Positions 1-8,782 of a DNA stretch of 64,000 nucleotides are shown here, in pieces (the first letter of the stretch is position 1; each line of letters opens with the position of its first letter). A program made the translations under genes and the position numbers. The DNA is from Roseivirga sp. UBA6061 (GTDB lineage: Bacteria > Bacteroidota > Bacteroidia > Cytophagales > Cyclobacteriaceae), in contig DIYF01000156.1 in the NCBI GenBank assembly GCA_002427745.1, forward strand, positions 160,815-224,814, in the 5' to 3' direction. Under the pieces are notes generated by a model. That model was not told where the DNA came from. It ran no database searches and saw only the letters and a program-made list of their open reading frames with translations.

Positions 1-372
1 CGGTACCAGGGCCTGGCGCTTATTCATCTCAGTGAACTCCCGGCCACGGCTTTCGAAGAAGTTTCTTACATGATCTTCAACCGCCTGATTCTTTACAATA
101 CCACTGTCAAAATACCTGGCCAGCATAGGCATGGTCAGATCATCATTGGTAGGGCCAAGTCCTCCGGTAATTAAAACCAGGTCGGCTTTTGCCTCGGCTT
201 CGGCAAAGGCTGATAGGATATCTTCTTCATTATCGCCTACCGTGGTTTTTCGCACCACACGAATACCCAGTTGATCGAGCTCCTGGCTCATCCATTGTGA
301 GTTGGTATCGGTAATCTGTCCGAATAGAATTTCGTCACCAATGGTGAGAATTTCCGCAAGTATTTTAGTCAT
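1..372 (-). CDS. cinA: CinA-type competence/damage-inducible protein, N-terminal part (cut by window edge)
   Basis: Reverse-strand gene that runs off the left edge; the first 124 codons are present, starting at the ATG at 372-370. The N terminus reads as the molybdopterin-binding-like domain of CinA: TIGDEIL near residues 10-16 and the loop VLITGGLGPTNDD about 50 residues later. CinA proteins of this class are linked to NMN deamidation or ADP-ribose hydrolysis and to competence, but which activity applies cannot be judged from this fragment. The start lies 18 bases after the stop of the MetZ-like gene, so the two are probably co-transcribed. Confidence 0.88.
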   Translation of the reverse strand, partial: MTKILAEILTIGDEILFGQITDTNSQWMSQELDQLGIRVVRKTTVGDNEEDILSAFAEAEAKADLVLITGGLGPTNDDLTMPMLARYFDSGIVKNQAVEDHVRNFFESRGREFTEMNKRQALVP

Positions 373-390
373 AGAGAAAGGATATGCTTC

Positions 391-1569
391 TTAAACCGAT
401 GCGTTCAATGCTTGTTCAATATCTTTGATAATATCATCGATATGCTCTAAACCAACGGAAACACGAATCAGTTCGGGAGTGATGCCGACCAGCTGACGTT
501 CTTCCTCAGTCAGTTTGGCGTGAGTAGTAGAAGAAGGATGTGTTACGATGGTGCGACTATCGCCCAGGTTAGCTGTGAGAGAGCACATCCTGATGGCATT
601 CAGGAATTTCTTGCCTGTTTCTATATTTCCCTTAATGCCAAAGGCTACCACTCCACCTCCGGCTTTCATTTGTTTTTTGGCTATGGCAAACTGTGGATGA
701 GAAGGTAGCATCGGGTATTTTACCCAGTTGACCTGAGCTTGTGATTCCAGGAATTCAGCCAGTTTCAGCGCGTTGTCACAATGACGGTCCATGCGTACAC
801 CAAGCGTTTCGAGACTTTTGGAAAGCACCCAGGCATTAAATGGTGACATAGCGGGCCCCGTACTCCGGCTAAAGGCATAGATTTCATCAATCAAAGCTTT
901 TTTACCTACCGTAACACCACCTAATACACGACCCTGACCATCGATAAACTTCGTGGCTGAATGGATCACCAGGTCGGCTCCACTGGTAATGGGTTGTTGT
1001 AAGTAGGGGGTGGCAAAACAATTATCTACTACCAGAATAAGTCCGTGAGCTTTGGAAAACGCTCCCAGCCAGGCCAGGTCTACGAGGTCAACTCCCGGGT
1101 TGGTAGGTGTTTCTACATAGAGTAGCTTGGTATGGTCAGTTACGGCTGAGGCCCAGGAATCAGTATCGTTGATGTCCACATAAGTGGTATGGATGTTCCA
1201 CTTAGGCAGAATCTTATTGAATACGGTGTGGGTAGAACCAAAAATCGACCGGCAGGAAATAATGTGATCTCCTGAGGACAGCAGCGCTGCAAAAGTGGAA
1301 AAAACAGCCGCCATGCCGGAGGCAAAAGCATATCCCGCTTCAGCCTGCTCCATAAGGCAGATTTTGTCTACAAACTCCTGGGTATTCGGGTTGCTGAATC
1401 TACTGTAGATGTTTTTGTCGTTTTCGCCAGCAAAGGCTGCGCGCATCTCTTCAGCATCCTGGTAGGTAAAGCTGGACGTGAGGTACATCGGGGTGGCGTG
1501 TTCCTGGGCATGAGTGCCGGGAATCTGAGTACGTACCGCCTGGGTTTCGAACTTTTGCGATTTATCCAT
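391..1569 (-). CDS. metZ: O-succinylhomoserine sulfhydrylase / Cys-Met metabolism PLP enzyme (MetZ-like)
   Basis: 392-residue fold-type I PLP enzyme of the cystathionine gamma-synthase family. The PLP lysine is in SATKFIDGQGR (K207) and the pyridine-nitrogen aspartate in VVDNCFATP (D182); SRFSNPNT near residue 56 matches the phosphate-binding region of the neighbouring subunit. Length and the SATKFIDGQGR form fit O-succinylhomoserine sulfhydrylases, which make homocysteine directly from sulfide, better than cystathionine lyases, but substrate choice among O-acetyl/O-succinylhomoserine or methionine gamma-lyase is inferred. It lies upstream of cinA on the same strand. Confidence 0.85.
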   Translation of the reverse strand: MDKSQKFETQAVRTQIPGTHAQEHATPMYLTSSFTYQDAEEMRAAFAGENDKNIYSRFSNPNTQEFVDKICLMEQAEAGYAFASGMAAVFSTFAALLSSGDHIISCRSIFGSTHTVFNKILPKWNIHTTYVDINDTDSWASAVTDHTKLLYVETPTNPGVDLVDLAWLGAFSKAHGLILVVDNCFATPYLQQPITSGADLVIHSATKFIDGQGRVLGGVTVGKKALIDEIYAFSRSTGPAMSPFNAWVLSKSLETLGVRMDRHCDNALKLAEFLESQAQVNWVKYPMLPSHPQFAIAKKQMKAGGGVVAFGIKGNIETGKKFLNAIRMCSLTANLGDSRTIVTHPSSTTHAKLTEEERQLVGITPELIRVSVGLEHIDDIIKDIEQALNASV

Positions 1570-1643
1570 TGCCTGAAATTAGAGGGCAAAGATAAGCGAC
1601 TTTGGGTTTTGAAATAGTGTGGAATGAATCAATTCCAAATGCC

Positions 1644-1967
1644 TCACTTTCCTTTCCTGATCTCCTGCAGAGCAACCTCCGCCAGTAACGGCCATTTTTC
1701 CGAGTACTCCGTGCCAATCACAAACCAGTCTTTCAGCGGTGGTTTGTTCTTAAATGGGTTGAGCAGAGTGTAGTCATGAATACCTTCCGAGCCAGGCTCA
1801 AAATCTCTTCCCAGTCGGAAACACATTCCCCCGCGATAGAGGAAAGCGAAATTTTTGCGCTTATACTGAATACCCGGAGATGACATCATGGTGCCCTCAT
1901 GTACCTCCTCGTGTGTGCTTGTTATTTCCTGTCTCAGATGATTAAAAAGTTGTTCTGCTGTTTCCAT
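1644..1967 (-). CDS. small conserved protein, possibly TfoX N-terminal-like
   Basis: 107-residue soluble protein with no signal peptide or membrane segment. The middle part, GTMMSSPGIQYKRKNFAFLYRGGMCFRLG read in pieces around residues 25-53, resembles the beta-sheet face of TfoX/Sxy N-terminal or similar small domains, and the C terminus DWFVIGTEYSEKWPLLAEVAL resembles the closing helix of such domains. The resemblance is weak and function is unknown. It is on the same strand as the MetZ gene but 75 bases upstream, so a shared transcript is possible. Confidence 0.7.
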   Translation of the reverse strand: METAEQLFNHLRQEITSTHEEVHEGTMMSSPGIQYKRKNFAFLYRGGMCFRLGRDFEPGSEGIHDYTLLNPFKNKPPLKDWFVIGTEYSEKWPLLAEVALQEIRKGK

Positions 1968-2110
1968 AAGTGTCAGAATCTGTTGGGTTTACCGATCAAA
2001 TAAGAAAATGTCTGTTCAAATAATTGAATCAGGAGATTAAACATTGGGTAAGATAGATGACTTATTATGCTGATAAGTTCACAAAACTTTGTGCTTTAAA
2101 TTAATCAACC

Positions 2111-2890
2111 ATGAACAAATATCTGATAGTTGCCCTTATGACGATTCTGGTCGCCTGTGGGGGGACAAAAACCGAAGAAAAAACTGCAGAAGTGGTCAAT
2201 CCGGGTCCGGATGTATCTCATCACACAGCTGCTATTACTAAAGTATTTGACGCTCACGGAGGTTACGATACCTGGGCGGGCATGAATCAGCTTTCGTATA
2301 AAATCGGAGAACAAACCACCCTGGTGGAGCTTAAGAGTCGCTATACGCGCCTGGAATCTCCTGAAATGACAGTGGGTTTTGATGGTGAAAAGGTGTGGGT
2401 AAATCCACCGAGTGAAAATGCCGACCGTCAAAGAATGCGCTACAACCTGATGTTTTATTTCTATGCCTTCCCTTTTGTTGTGGGCGATCCGGGGATCACC
2501 TATGAAGATATGCAGCCTATGGAACTGATGGGTAAAACTTACAATGGGGTGAAGGTTTCATATGGCGATGGTGTAGGAGATTCGCCTAAAGACAACTACA
2601 TCATTTACTCTGATCCTGAAACCAACCAGATGCAATGGCTGATGTATACCGCGACATTCGGTGGGGGTGAGGCCAGCGATCGCTATAGTCTGATCAGGTA
2701 CGATGACTGGCAGACTGTTAATGGTGTAACCATTCCTAAGTCTATCAAGTGGTATCAGTACAAAGATGGTGAGGTGGGAGATATGCGTTTCGAAAGGACT
2801 TTTGATGAAGTTGCCATTTCAGAAGAGGTTCCTGCTATGGAGAATTTTACCATGCCTGAGGGAGCTCAGGTGGCAGCTGATCCAGGCTAA
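2111..2890 (+). CDS. DUF6503-like lipoprotein
   Basis: 259 residues. A lipoprotein signal peptide ends in the lipobox LVAC with the lipidated cysteine at residue 16, followed by a polar linker. The mature part (VFDAHGGYDTWAGMNQLSYKIG, then alternating beta strands with Trp-Val-Asn-Pro and a long charged strand region) resembles outer-membrane lipoprotein carrier-like folds annotated as DUF6503 in Bacteroidota. No catalytic motif is seen. A strong intrinsic terminator follows 36 bases after the stop, so it is probably transcribed alone. Confidence 0.75.
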   Translation: MNKYLIVALMTILVACGGTKTEEKTAEVVNPGPDVSHHTAAITKVFDAHGGYDTWAGMNQLSYKIGEQTTLVELKSRYTRLESPEMTVGFDGEKVWVNPPSENADRQRMRYNLMFYFYAFPFVVGDPGITYEDMQPMELMGKTYNGVKVSYGDGVGDSPKDNYIIYSDPETNQMQWLMYTATFGGGEASDRYSLIRYDDWQTVNGVTIPKSIKWYQYKDGEVGDMRFERTFDEVAISEEVPAMENFTMPEGAQVAADPG

Positions 2891-2925
2891 AAAGAGATTA
2901 CAAAGGAAAAGTAGAGTGATATATA

Positions 2926-2964
2926 AGCCTTCTGATCGTTTAGATCAGAAGGCTTTTCTTTTTT
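2926..2964 (+). terminator. intrinsic terminator after the DUF6503-like lipoprotein gene
   Basis: A perfect 12-bp stem (AGCCTTCTGATC / GATCAGAAGGCT) with a 5-base loop GTTTA is followed by a run rich in T. This is the form of a Rho-independent terminator on the plus strand. It ends the 2111-2890 gene. Confidence 0.9.
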
Positions 2965-3006
2965 GTCATTTCGGTAAGGGAATGTCCCGGTATCAGGCAG
3001 GGAGCA

Positions 3007-3828
3007 TTATGACTCAGATACCTTGGTGCGTTTGGCGTTGCGTTTATAAAGTAACCAGCCACAAAAGGCCAGAAGGAGTAAGGGCCAGATGTTGGCCAGG
3101 CCTATAATGACTGCTTCGATAATCCGCACACCATTATTCAATCCGTCTTTGATAGAGGAGATAAAAGTACTTTCAGCCACACTTACTGCCTCAATGGTCT
3201 TATAGAAACCAATATTGACGGTGCTCATGGAGGTCTGGTTTTCCAGAAATCTCAGTCTGCCTTCTGCCCGTTCTATCTCCTCACGGATTTTACCCGCCTC
3301 GGCTTCCACTTCCAGAATATCCTTGACCGTATCAGCAGTCTTGAGAATTTCAAGGTAGCGCTGCTCCAGTTTCTTTTTTGCAGCAATGCGCGCCTGAAGG
3401 TCAACGAATTCTTCTGTCACATCCTGCGATTTGATTTCGCGTTTATCGAATTTCTCGACACTTCGCGATACGGTGGCAATGAAATTATCGAAGCCGGACG
3501 AGGGTATCCTTACCGTCACGGAGTTCCAGGCCTGATGATTGTTTGTGGTAGAATGTTCATTGGCAACATAACCGCCAGCTACTTCTGCTGCCTGCTTTAT
3601 GACCTCTGTAGTCTTCTGCAGGTCTTTGGTTTCAAATTCCAGTGTGCCGTTTTTGATCAGCTTGCGGGAAGTGGTAGCTTCCTCCGGGTGGGAGGGAGTT
3701 TGTTTCGGGACCTCAACGAGTTCGTCAAAGCTATCTGTGTCGGAAAAACTCAGCGTGTCATTCGGGGATTCGGAGGTAGAGCAACCAGCCATTACCACCA
3801 GGAAGGTAAACAGGATCTTGATGTTCAT
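3007..3828 (-). CDS. DUF4349 domain lipoprotein with C-terminal membrane helix
   Basis: 273 residues. The signal peptide ends in a lipobox VMAGC (Cys16). Residues about 50-225 fit DUF4349: KNGTLEFETKDL, then VTVRIPSSGFDNF, then a coiled-coil block DLQARIAAKKKLEQRYLEIL ending with TSMSTVNIGFY. A hydrophobic helix around residues 235-262 and basic tail RNAKRTK suggest a second anchor in the inner membrane. Such proteins are envelope components of unknown function. The gene is convergent with the 2111-2890 gene and shares its terminator region. Confidence 0.85.
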   Translation of the reverse strand: MNIKILFTFLVVMAGCSTSESPNDTLSFSDTDSFDELVEVPKQTPSHPEEATTSRKLIKNGTLEFETKDLQKTTEVIKQAAEVAGGYVANEHSTTNNHQAWNSVTVRIPSSGFDNFIATVSRSVEKFDKREIKSQDVTEEFVDLQARIAAKKKLEQRYLEILKTADTVKDILEVEAEAGKIREEIERAEGRLRFLENQTSMSTVNIGFYKTIEAVSVAESTFISSIKDGLNNGVRIIEAVIIGLANIWPLLLLAFCGWLLYKRNAKRTKVSES

Positions 3829-4251
3829 TGTAAGAGGGTTTTGATGTAGAACGAGATAGTTTAATGAATTTAACTAAATATTTAGTTGATTTAAAAATAT
3901 GGCACATCAATACTGATGGCGACTCTGTGGTGGATAGTAGTGTGTGGTGGATTTGATATGTGTTTGAACGGCTCACAAGTGCACTTCAGAGCAAATTTGA
4001 GGCCGTTTTTATCCGGTTAAGATTTTTTGGCGCATAGCGTTGATTTGCTATGTGGAGATTGTGGTCATTCGCTTCAGTCTATACAAAGTCCTTGCATTTT
4101 CCTCATCTGATAGCTTGTGTGTAATAGATATAGTTTTTTGATGACCTTCTATTGATTTCTGATACTATATCATCAGAGTGCCTGCTATTTGAGCTTCCGG
4201 GTTGTAAAATACATGGCGCTGAATAGTATTAATTAACCGAATAACGTCAAC
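3829..4251. other. non-coding stretch between divergent genes, 423 bp
   Basis: AT-rich spacer between the DUF4349 gene (leftward) and the secreted protease gene (rightward). I see no convincing ORF, tRNA or strong hairpin; a 6-bp inverted repeat CATAGC/GCTATG lies near 4034-4056. Both flanking promoters must lie here, but no clear TTG-N19-TAnnTTTG pair stands out to me. Confidence 0.6.
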
Positions 4252-6651
4252 ATGAAGAAAATTTTACTACTGGTCACTTTTGTGGCATGTCATCTTTCAA
4301 CAGCCCAGGAAAAGGTCTTTATGACTACCAAAAATCAGGGCAAGGTAGAGTTCGAAATCTCAGAGGAATATTTCTGGTTTGAAGCTGAATCTGTTACTGA
4401 ATCTGAATTGAAATCACGTGCGGGTAATGATGAATTCAACCTTTTCTGGAATGATAGAGGCTTTTTAAAAGCTTCTGACATGAGAGGGAAAAAATTCATT
4501 GCTTCAAAGCAGCACCTGGAGCAAAAATATGGGAGGAAAATGAAAAAACTCAATCCCGTATTTATTTACAATGGTAGAGATAAGCAGGTCATACAGGACA
4601 GAATTCTGCTGAAGATGAACGGAGTGGCTCCGGACAGGAGACTCATCAGAAAGTTTAAAGCGGTCTTTACTCCGGTAAAGCATATGGCAGATATGTACCT
4701 GGTAGAAGTGTCAGGGGCTGATGCTTTTGATATACTTGATGTAGTTTCTGACCTCAACAGGCAGGAATCTGTGGCCTTTGCTGAGCCTGATTTCCTGAGA
4801 ATTATGGAACTGACCACTAATGATAGTTTTTACAATAATCAGTGGGGGCTTGAAAACAACGGTTCTACCGGTACGGCCGATGCTGATATTGATGTGGAAG
4901 GAGCCTGGCAGTATACCACAGGGTCTGGGGTGAAAGTAGCCGTTTTGGACAATGGTGTAGATCTGAACCATGAAGATCTGTCGGCTAATTTACTGACGGG
5001 TTACGATGCAACAGACAGGAGTCTGGGAGGCTATTCTCAAGGGAATGACTGGCATGGTACAGCCGTATCAGGTGTGATTGCGGCAGTAGCCAATAATAAC
5101 AAGGGAATAGCCGGTGTTGCTTACGATTCGAAGGTCATTCCTATCCGGGTGACTTATACCTCAAGGGGAGCACCAGTATTCCATGACTCCTGGGTTGTAG
5201 CAGGAATCAACGAAGCGGTTGCCCTGGGTGCCGATGTAATCAATATGTCTTTCAGGTATAGTGGAAGCGGGAGTTCTTCTGTCAACAGCGCCCTGGATAA
5301 TGCGGCCAATACCGGAAGAGGAGGTTTGGGTATTGTCCTGGTAGGTGCTTCAGGAAATGACAATGCCGGTACGGTTTCAAACCCGGCCAGCAAAACGAAT
5401 ACACTGGCGGTAGGGGCTTCATCTTTTTGCGACAGACGCTGGTCACCGTCAGGTTGTACGCCATACCCAACAGGTACCAGTGGTAGCAACTATGGAAGCC
5501 AGCTCGATGTAGTGGCACCCGGAAGAGACCTCTGGACCCTGGATAATATGGGCACTTTGGGTAAAAACTCAGGAAACTATGATGGCGATTTTACCGGTAC
5601 CTCGGCAGCAGCTCCTATAGTAAGTGGTATTGCTGCGCTTATCCTGTCTGTAGACCCTACACTAACAGCTGTAGAGGTAATGAACCTGATCAGAAGAAAC
5701 GCAGAAAAGGTGGGAGGTTATAGTTATAGCACCACTTCAGGCAAGCCTGAGGGTACCTGGAATAATGAGATGGGTTATGGCAGAGTGAATGCCAAAGAAG
5801 CAGTTGAAGAAGCCCGCTTTGACCTGGTGGAAATTGCGGGGTCTCAATTCACCTGTATGTCGCGATCAAGTACAAGTTATAATCTGACTAACCTTCCGGC
5901 CGGTGTTACCGCCACGAGTTGGTCTTCTTCGTCCAATATTACCATCACCAGTTCGAGTGGTACAGGAGTGAACCTGAGAGCCACCCAAAATGGTTTTAGC
6001 GCCTGGGTAAGGGCTACCTTGAGTAATGGTGTTGTCATTGAACGTGATATCTGGGCAGGAAAGCCCGCTATGCCAGCCTCCATTTCAGGGCCTACCACTG
6101 TGCAATCCGGTGCCTATGTCAACTATACCGGTACGGTAACCAACGGAGCGAGCAGCTACCAGTGGCTGGTGCCTTATCCGCATCAGGTGGTTTCATCCTT
6201 CAATATTTTTGGAGCAGACTGGCAAATGCTGAATGTCACCACCACTACCACACATCTCAATGCCTTCTCAGGAACCAGCGGGTCTGACGGATACGTACAG
6301 TTCTCAGGAGTTAACGGTTGTGGAGTGGGTCCGGCCCGTACTATCTACGTAACCCATGATACCAGCGGTGGAGGTATAATTCCCAAGGTGGAAGGTAAAA
6401 ACCTCAGAGTTGATGTGTACCCCAATCCGGCAAATGATATCGTCAATATTGAGTTGAGCTCAACAAACCGTGGAGCAGAACTGATTTCCCTGGAGCTGGT
6501 TGATCAAAGACTGGTTACTCAGTACCGAAAGGCTTTTGGTAAAGGTGTGACCAAATTCAGCCTGGATGTCAGAAATCTCGATAAAGGGATCTATGAGCTG
6601 AGAATGAAAACAACCAATGGCCCGGTAAACAGAAGGGTGATTATTGAATAA
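4252..6651 (+). CDS. secreted S8 subtilisin-like serine protease with T9SS sorting domain
   Basis: 799 residues. An N-terminal signal peptide ends near ..LSTAQ (residue 19). Residues about 20-185 are a propeptide; the subtilase domain spans about 190-525 with the catalytic triad in VAVLDNG (D233), NDWHGTAVSG (H268) and FTGTSAAAP (S451). A beta-rich Ser/Thr region (about 525-710) follows, then a C-terminal T9SS type A sorting domain beginning DVYPNPANDIVNIE and ending RRVIIE. The protein is expected to be exported by Sec, then secreted or surface-anchored through the type IX system, and to degrade extracellular protein. It stands alone, with the next gene convergent. Confidence 0.95.
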   Translation: MKKILLLVTFVACHLSTAQEKVFMTTKNQGKVEFEISEEYFWFEAESVTESELKSRAGNDEFNLFWNDRGFLKASDMRGKKFIASKQHLEQKYGRKMKKLNPVFIYNGRDKQVIQDRILLKMNGVAPDRRLIRKFKAVFTPVKHMADMYLVEVSGADAFDILDVVSDLNRQESVAFAEPDFLRIMELTTNDSFYNNQWGLENNGSTGTADADIDVEGAWQYTTGSGVKVAVLDNGVDLNHEDLSANLLTGYDATDRSLGGYSQGNDWHGTAVSGVIAAVANNNKGIAGVAYDSKVIPIRVTYTSRGAPVFHDSWVVAGINEAVALGADVINMSFRYSGSGSSSVNSALDNAANTGRGGLGIVLVGASGNDNAGTVSNPASKTNTLAVGASSFCDRRWSPSGCTPYPTGTSGSNYGSQLDVVAPGRDLWTLDNMGTLGKNSGNYDGDFTGTSAAAPIVSGIAALILSVDPTLTAVEVMNLIRRNAEKVGGYSYSTTSGKPEGTWNNEMGYGRVNAKEAVEEARFDLVEIAGSQFTCMSRSSTSYNLTNLPAGVTATSWSSSSNITITSSSGTGVNLRATQNGFSAWVRATLSNGVVIERDIWAGKPAMPASISGPTTVQSGAYVNYTGTVTNGASSYQWLVPYPHQVVSSFNIFGADWQMLNVTTTTTHLNAFSGTSGSDGYVQFSGVNGCGVGPARTIYVTHDTSGGGIIPKVEGKNLRVDVYPNPANDIVNIELSSTNRGAELISLELVDQRLVTQYRKAFGKGVTKFSLDVRNLDKGIYELRMKTTNGPVNRRVIIE

Positions 6652-6666
6652 AAAACCAGGAGACCG

Positions 6667-6751
6667 GAAGTAGGAGGTAAGTGTTTAACTTCCTCTTACT
6701 TCCTACCTCTTACCTCATACCTCTCACCCCTTACCCCAGACTCCCTACCTC
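6667..6751. repeat. heptamer-based hairpin repeat between convergent genes
   Basis: Two inverted heptamers (GAAGTAG GAGGTAA) are followed by a spacer and a run of about nine pyrimidine-rich heptamers of consensus TTACCTC from 6689 to 6751. GTAGGAGGTAAG (6670-6681) pairs with CTTACTTCCTAC (6695-6706) with one G-T wobble. A related element lies at 62776-62852, also between convergent genes. It may act as a bidirectional terminator or be a dispersed intergenic repeat. Confidence 0.7.
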
Positions 6752-6770
6752 AGGAACCGAAGGTGACTCT

Positions 6771-8009
6771 TTAATACTTCTTAAACACAGCACTGGCAAT
6801 ATGGCCACCAAAGCCAAAGGTATTGCTCATGGCATAGTTTACAGTTCGCTGCTGTTGCTTGCCCAGCGTCAGTTCGAATTTTCCATCCCATTCAGGGTCC
6901 ACATTCTCTGTATTAATAGTAGGAGGGATAACACCTTCCCGGGTTGCCATAATACAGGCAATGGCTTCGATAGCTCCGGCTGCCCCCAGCAGGTGACCAG
7001 TCATAGATTTAGTTGCTGATATATTCAGGTCCGGATTTGTTCCGAAAACACGTTCGATGGCAATAAGCTCACTGCTGTCACCGATAGGGGTGGAGGTGGC
7101 GTGCATATTGATGTAGTCAATGTCTTCAGGGCCGATACCTGCATCATCGAGGGCTTCCATCATGCCCAGATAAGCTCCTTCACCTTCAGGATGGGTGCCG
7201 GTCAGATGGTAGGCATCTGCAGCCATACCGCCTCCGGTAATTTCTGCCAGAATGGTGGCCCCTCTGGCCAGGGCATGCTCTTCCGATTCCAGTACCAGAG
7301 CTCCTGCTCCCTCACCCATGACAAAACCGTCACGCGCGGTATCAAAGGGTCTTGAAGCCCCCGCAGCGTTGTCATTATTGGTAGAGAGGGCCCTTGAGGC
7401 ATTGAAGCCGCCAATACCTGAAGGACTGATCGGGGCTTCCGATCCACCACTGATAATCATTTCTGCTTTGCCCCATTTAATGTAGTTCATAGCATCAATC
7501 AGCGCGGTGGTGGAGGTAGCGCAGGCCGAGATGGTGGTGAAATTCACTCCTCTCAGTCCATATTTGATCGAGATGATACCTGATGCGATATCTGCAATAA
7601 TTTTAGGGATAAAGAAGGGGTTAAAGCGGGGAGTTTCATCGTTTTTAGTGTATTCAACCACCTCATTGTGAAAGGTCTGAATTCCCCCGTTACCCGACCC
7701 CCAGATCACTCCGATCCGGTTGCGGTTAAGCTGGTCAAAGTCAATGCCTGCGTGCCTGATGGCCTCATCTACAGCTATCAGCGCATATTGTGTAAAAGGA
7801 TCATAGCGCCTGGCTTCACTGCGTGGGATATGATCGTTGATGTTAATGTCCTTTAGCTCGCAGGCAAATTTTGTCTTGAACTTGGTCGTATCAAAACTGG
7901 TGATCGGGGCGGCTCCACTGGTTCCTGCTATCAGGTTCTTCCAGTATTCATCCAGTGTATTTCCTATCGGGGTCAGTGCACCCATCCCAGTAACTACTAC
8001 TTTTCTCAT
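6771..8009 (-). CDS. fabF: beta-ketoacyl-ACP synthase II (FabF/KAS II)
   Basis: 412 residues from the ATG at 8009-8007. This start is preferred over an in-frame ATG 33 bases upstream because it begins with the family N terminus MRKVVVTGMG, has AAGGA eight bases ahead, and forms an ATGA overlap with the TetR gene stop. Catalytic triad Cys163 (TISACATS), His303 (NMHATSTPIGD) and His339 (KSMTGHLLGAAG) is complete and at classical KAS II positions. It condenses malonyl-ACP with acyl-ACP. It is not in a fatty-acid gene cluster here but is translationally coupled to a TetR regulator, which suggests a dedicated or inducible copy, perhaps for specialised acyl chains; that is inference. Confidence 0.93.
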   Translation of the reverse strand: MRKVVVTGMGALTPIGNTLDEYWKNLIAGTSGAAPITSFDTTKFKTKFACELKDININDHIPRSEARRYDPFTQYALIAVDEAIRHAGIDFDQLNRNRIGVIWGSGNGGIQTFHNEVVEYTKNDETPRFNPFFIPKIIADIASGIISIKYGLRGVNFTTISACATSTTALIDAMNYIKWGKAEMIISGGSEAPISPSGIGGFNASRALSTNNDNAAGASRPFDTARDGFVMGEGAGALVLESEEHALARGATILAEITGGGMAADAYHLTGTHPEGEGAYLGMMEALDDAGIGPEDIDYINMHATSTPIGDSSELIAIERVFGTNPDLNISATKSMTGHLLGAAGAIEAIACIMATREGVIPPTINTENVDPEWDGKFELTLGKQQQRTVNYAMSNTFGFGGHIASAVFKKY

Positions 8010-8605
8010 TTGCTTGTCCTTAAATCTCTTTCTATCGTCCATTCTATGGTGTCGAGCACCCTGTAAAAGTAATTGGCCTGGTTCATAGCTTTAGCGAGCA
8101 ATATGCCCCCTTCAATCATAGCTATGATACTAATGACAAACTGCTTTGTGTCTGCTTCTTTCCTGATCTCATTTTTTTCCTGGCCTGCATTTAGCAGCGC
8201 TGTCAGTTCCTTTTGCCAGCTCAGGATACTTTCCTGCACCCTTTCCTTGAGAAAGGGAAGCGTATCATCGGCTTCTACTGATGTATTCAACAGAGGGCAG
8301 CCTCCCTGCTTTGCAACCGTTTCATAGTGGTCTCGGTAAAAGTCCAGCGAAGCTTTGAGCTTAACCAGGCAAGGCCCCGGAGTGGCCAGCGCCCTGATCA
8401 GCCCTTTCTGCAGAGGTACAATGTTGTGCTCAAAACAGGCTATGGCTAACGCATCTTTATTTCCAAAGTTGCCGTAAATAGCTCCTTTGGTTAGCCCTGT
8501 GGCAATCTCAATATCAGACAAAGCCGTACCCGCATAACCCTGTCTGTTAAAAATCGGGGCTACCTGCTCAATGATATATTGACGGGTTCGTGCTGCTTTA
8601 TTCAT
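8006..8605 (-). CDS. TetR/AcrR family transcriptional regulator
   Basis: 199 residues. Residues about 8-55 form a TetR-type helix-turn-helix: an AFQRQGY-like element (APIFNRQGYAGTALSDI) followed by TKGAIYGNFGNKDAL. The rest is an alpha-helical ligand-binding and dimerisation domain, with the C terminus of the TetR_C_YxaF/LmrA kind as a possibility. Its stop codon overlaps the fabF start (ATGA), so the two genes form an operon. A perfect 22-bp palindrome lies 14 bases upstream of its start inside the promoter, indicating autorepression of the whole operon. The inducer cannot be told from the sequence. Confidence 0.92.
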   Translation of the reverse strand: MNKAARTRQYIIEQVAPIFNRQGYAGTALSDIEIATGLTKGAIYGNFGNKDALAIACFEHNIVPLQKGLIRALATPGPCLVKLKASLDFYRDHYETVAKQGGCPLLNTSVEADDTLPFLKERVQESILSWQKELTALLNAGQEKNEIRKEADTKQFVISIIAMIEGGILLAKAMNQANYFYRVLDTIEWTIERDLRTSK

Positions 8606-8616
8606 ATTGGAAATGT

Positions 8617-8646
8617 AAAAATATACCGATCGGTATATTTTTGCAA
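8617..8646 (-). promoter_or_regulatory. promoter of the TetR-fabF operon
   Basis: On the minus strand, TTG at 8646-8644 and TATATTTT at 8624-8617 are exactly 19 bases apart, matching the Bacteroidota -33/-7 promoter arrangement (TTG-N19-TAnnTTTG, last base differing). The predicted transcription start is only a few bases ahead of the ATG at 8605. Confidence 0.65.
8619..8640. promoter_or_regulatory. TetR-family operator, perfect 22-bp palindrome
   Basis: Two identical half sites AAATATACCGA meet head to head with no spacer, a perfect palindrome. The ACCGATCGGT core is typical of TetR/AcrR-family operators. It sits inside the promoter spacer and over the -7 element, 14 bases upstream of the regulator start, so binding would block RNA polymerase. 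Confidence 0.85.
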
Positions 8647-8782
8647 GATTTGTCTTCTCTTTGTGATTTGCTACATACCAGCCCAGGCTGTCTCCCTGTA
8701 TACATAGCCGCCAATTCGGGGCAATATTCTTTTTCGCAAACCATAGCCATTGTGTATCTTTTCACTTCTTAAGCATACACTG

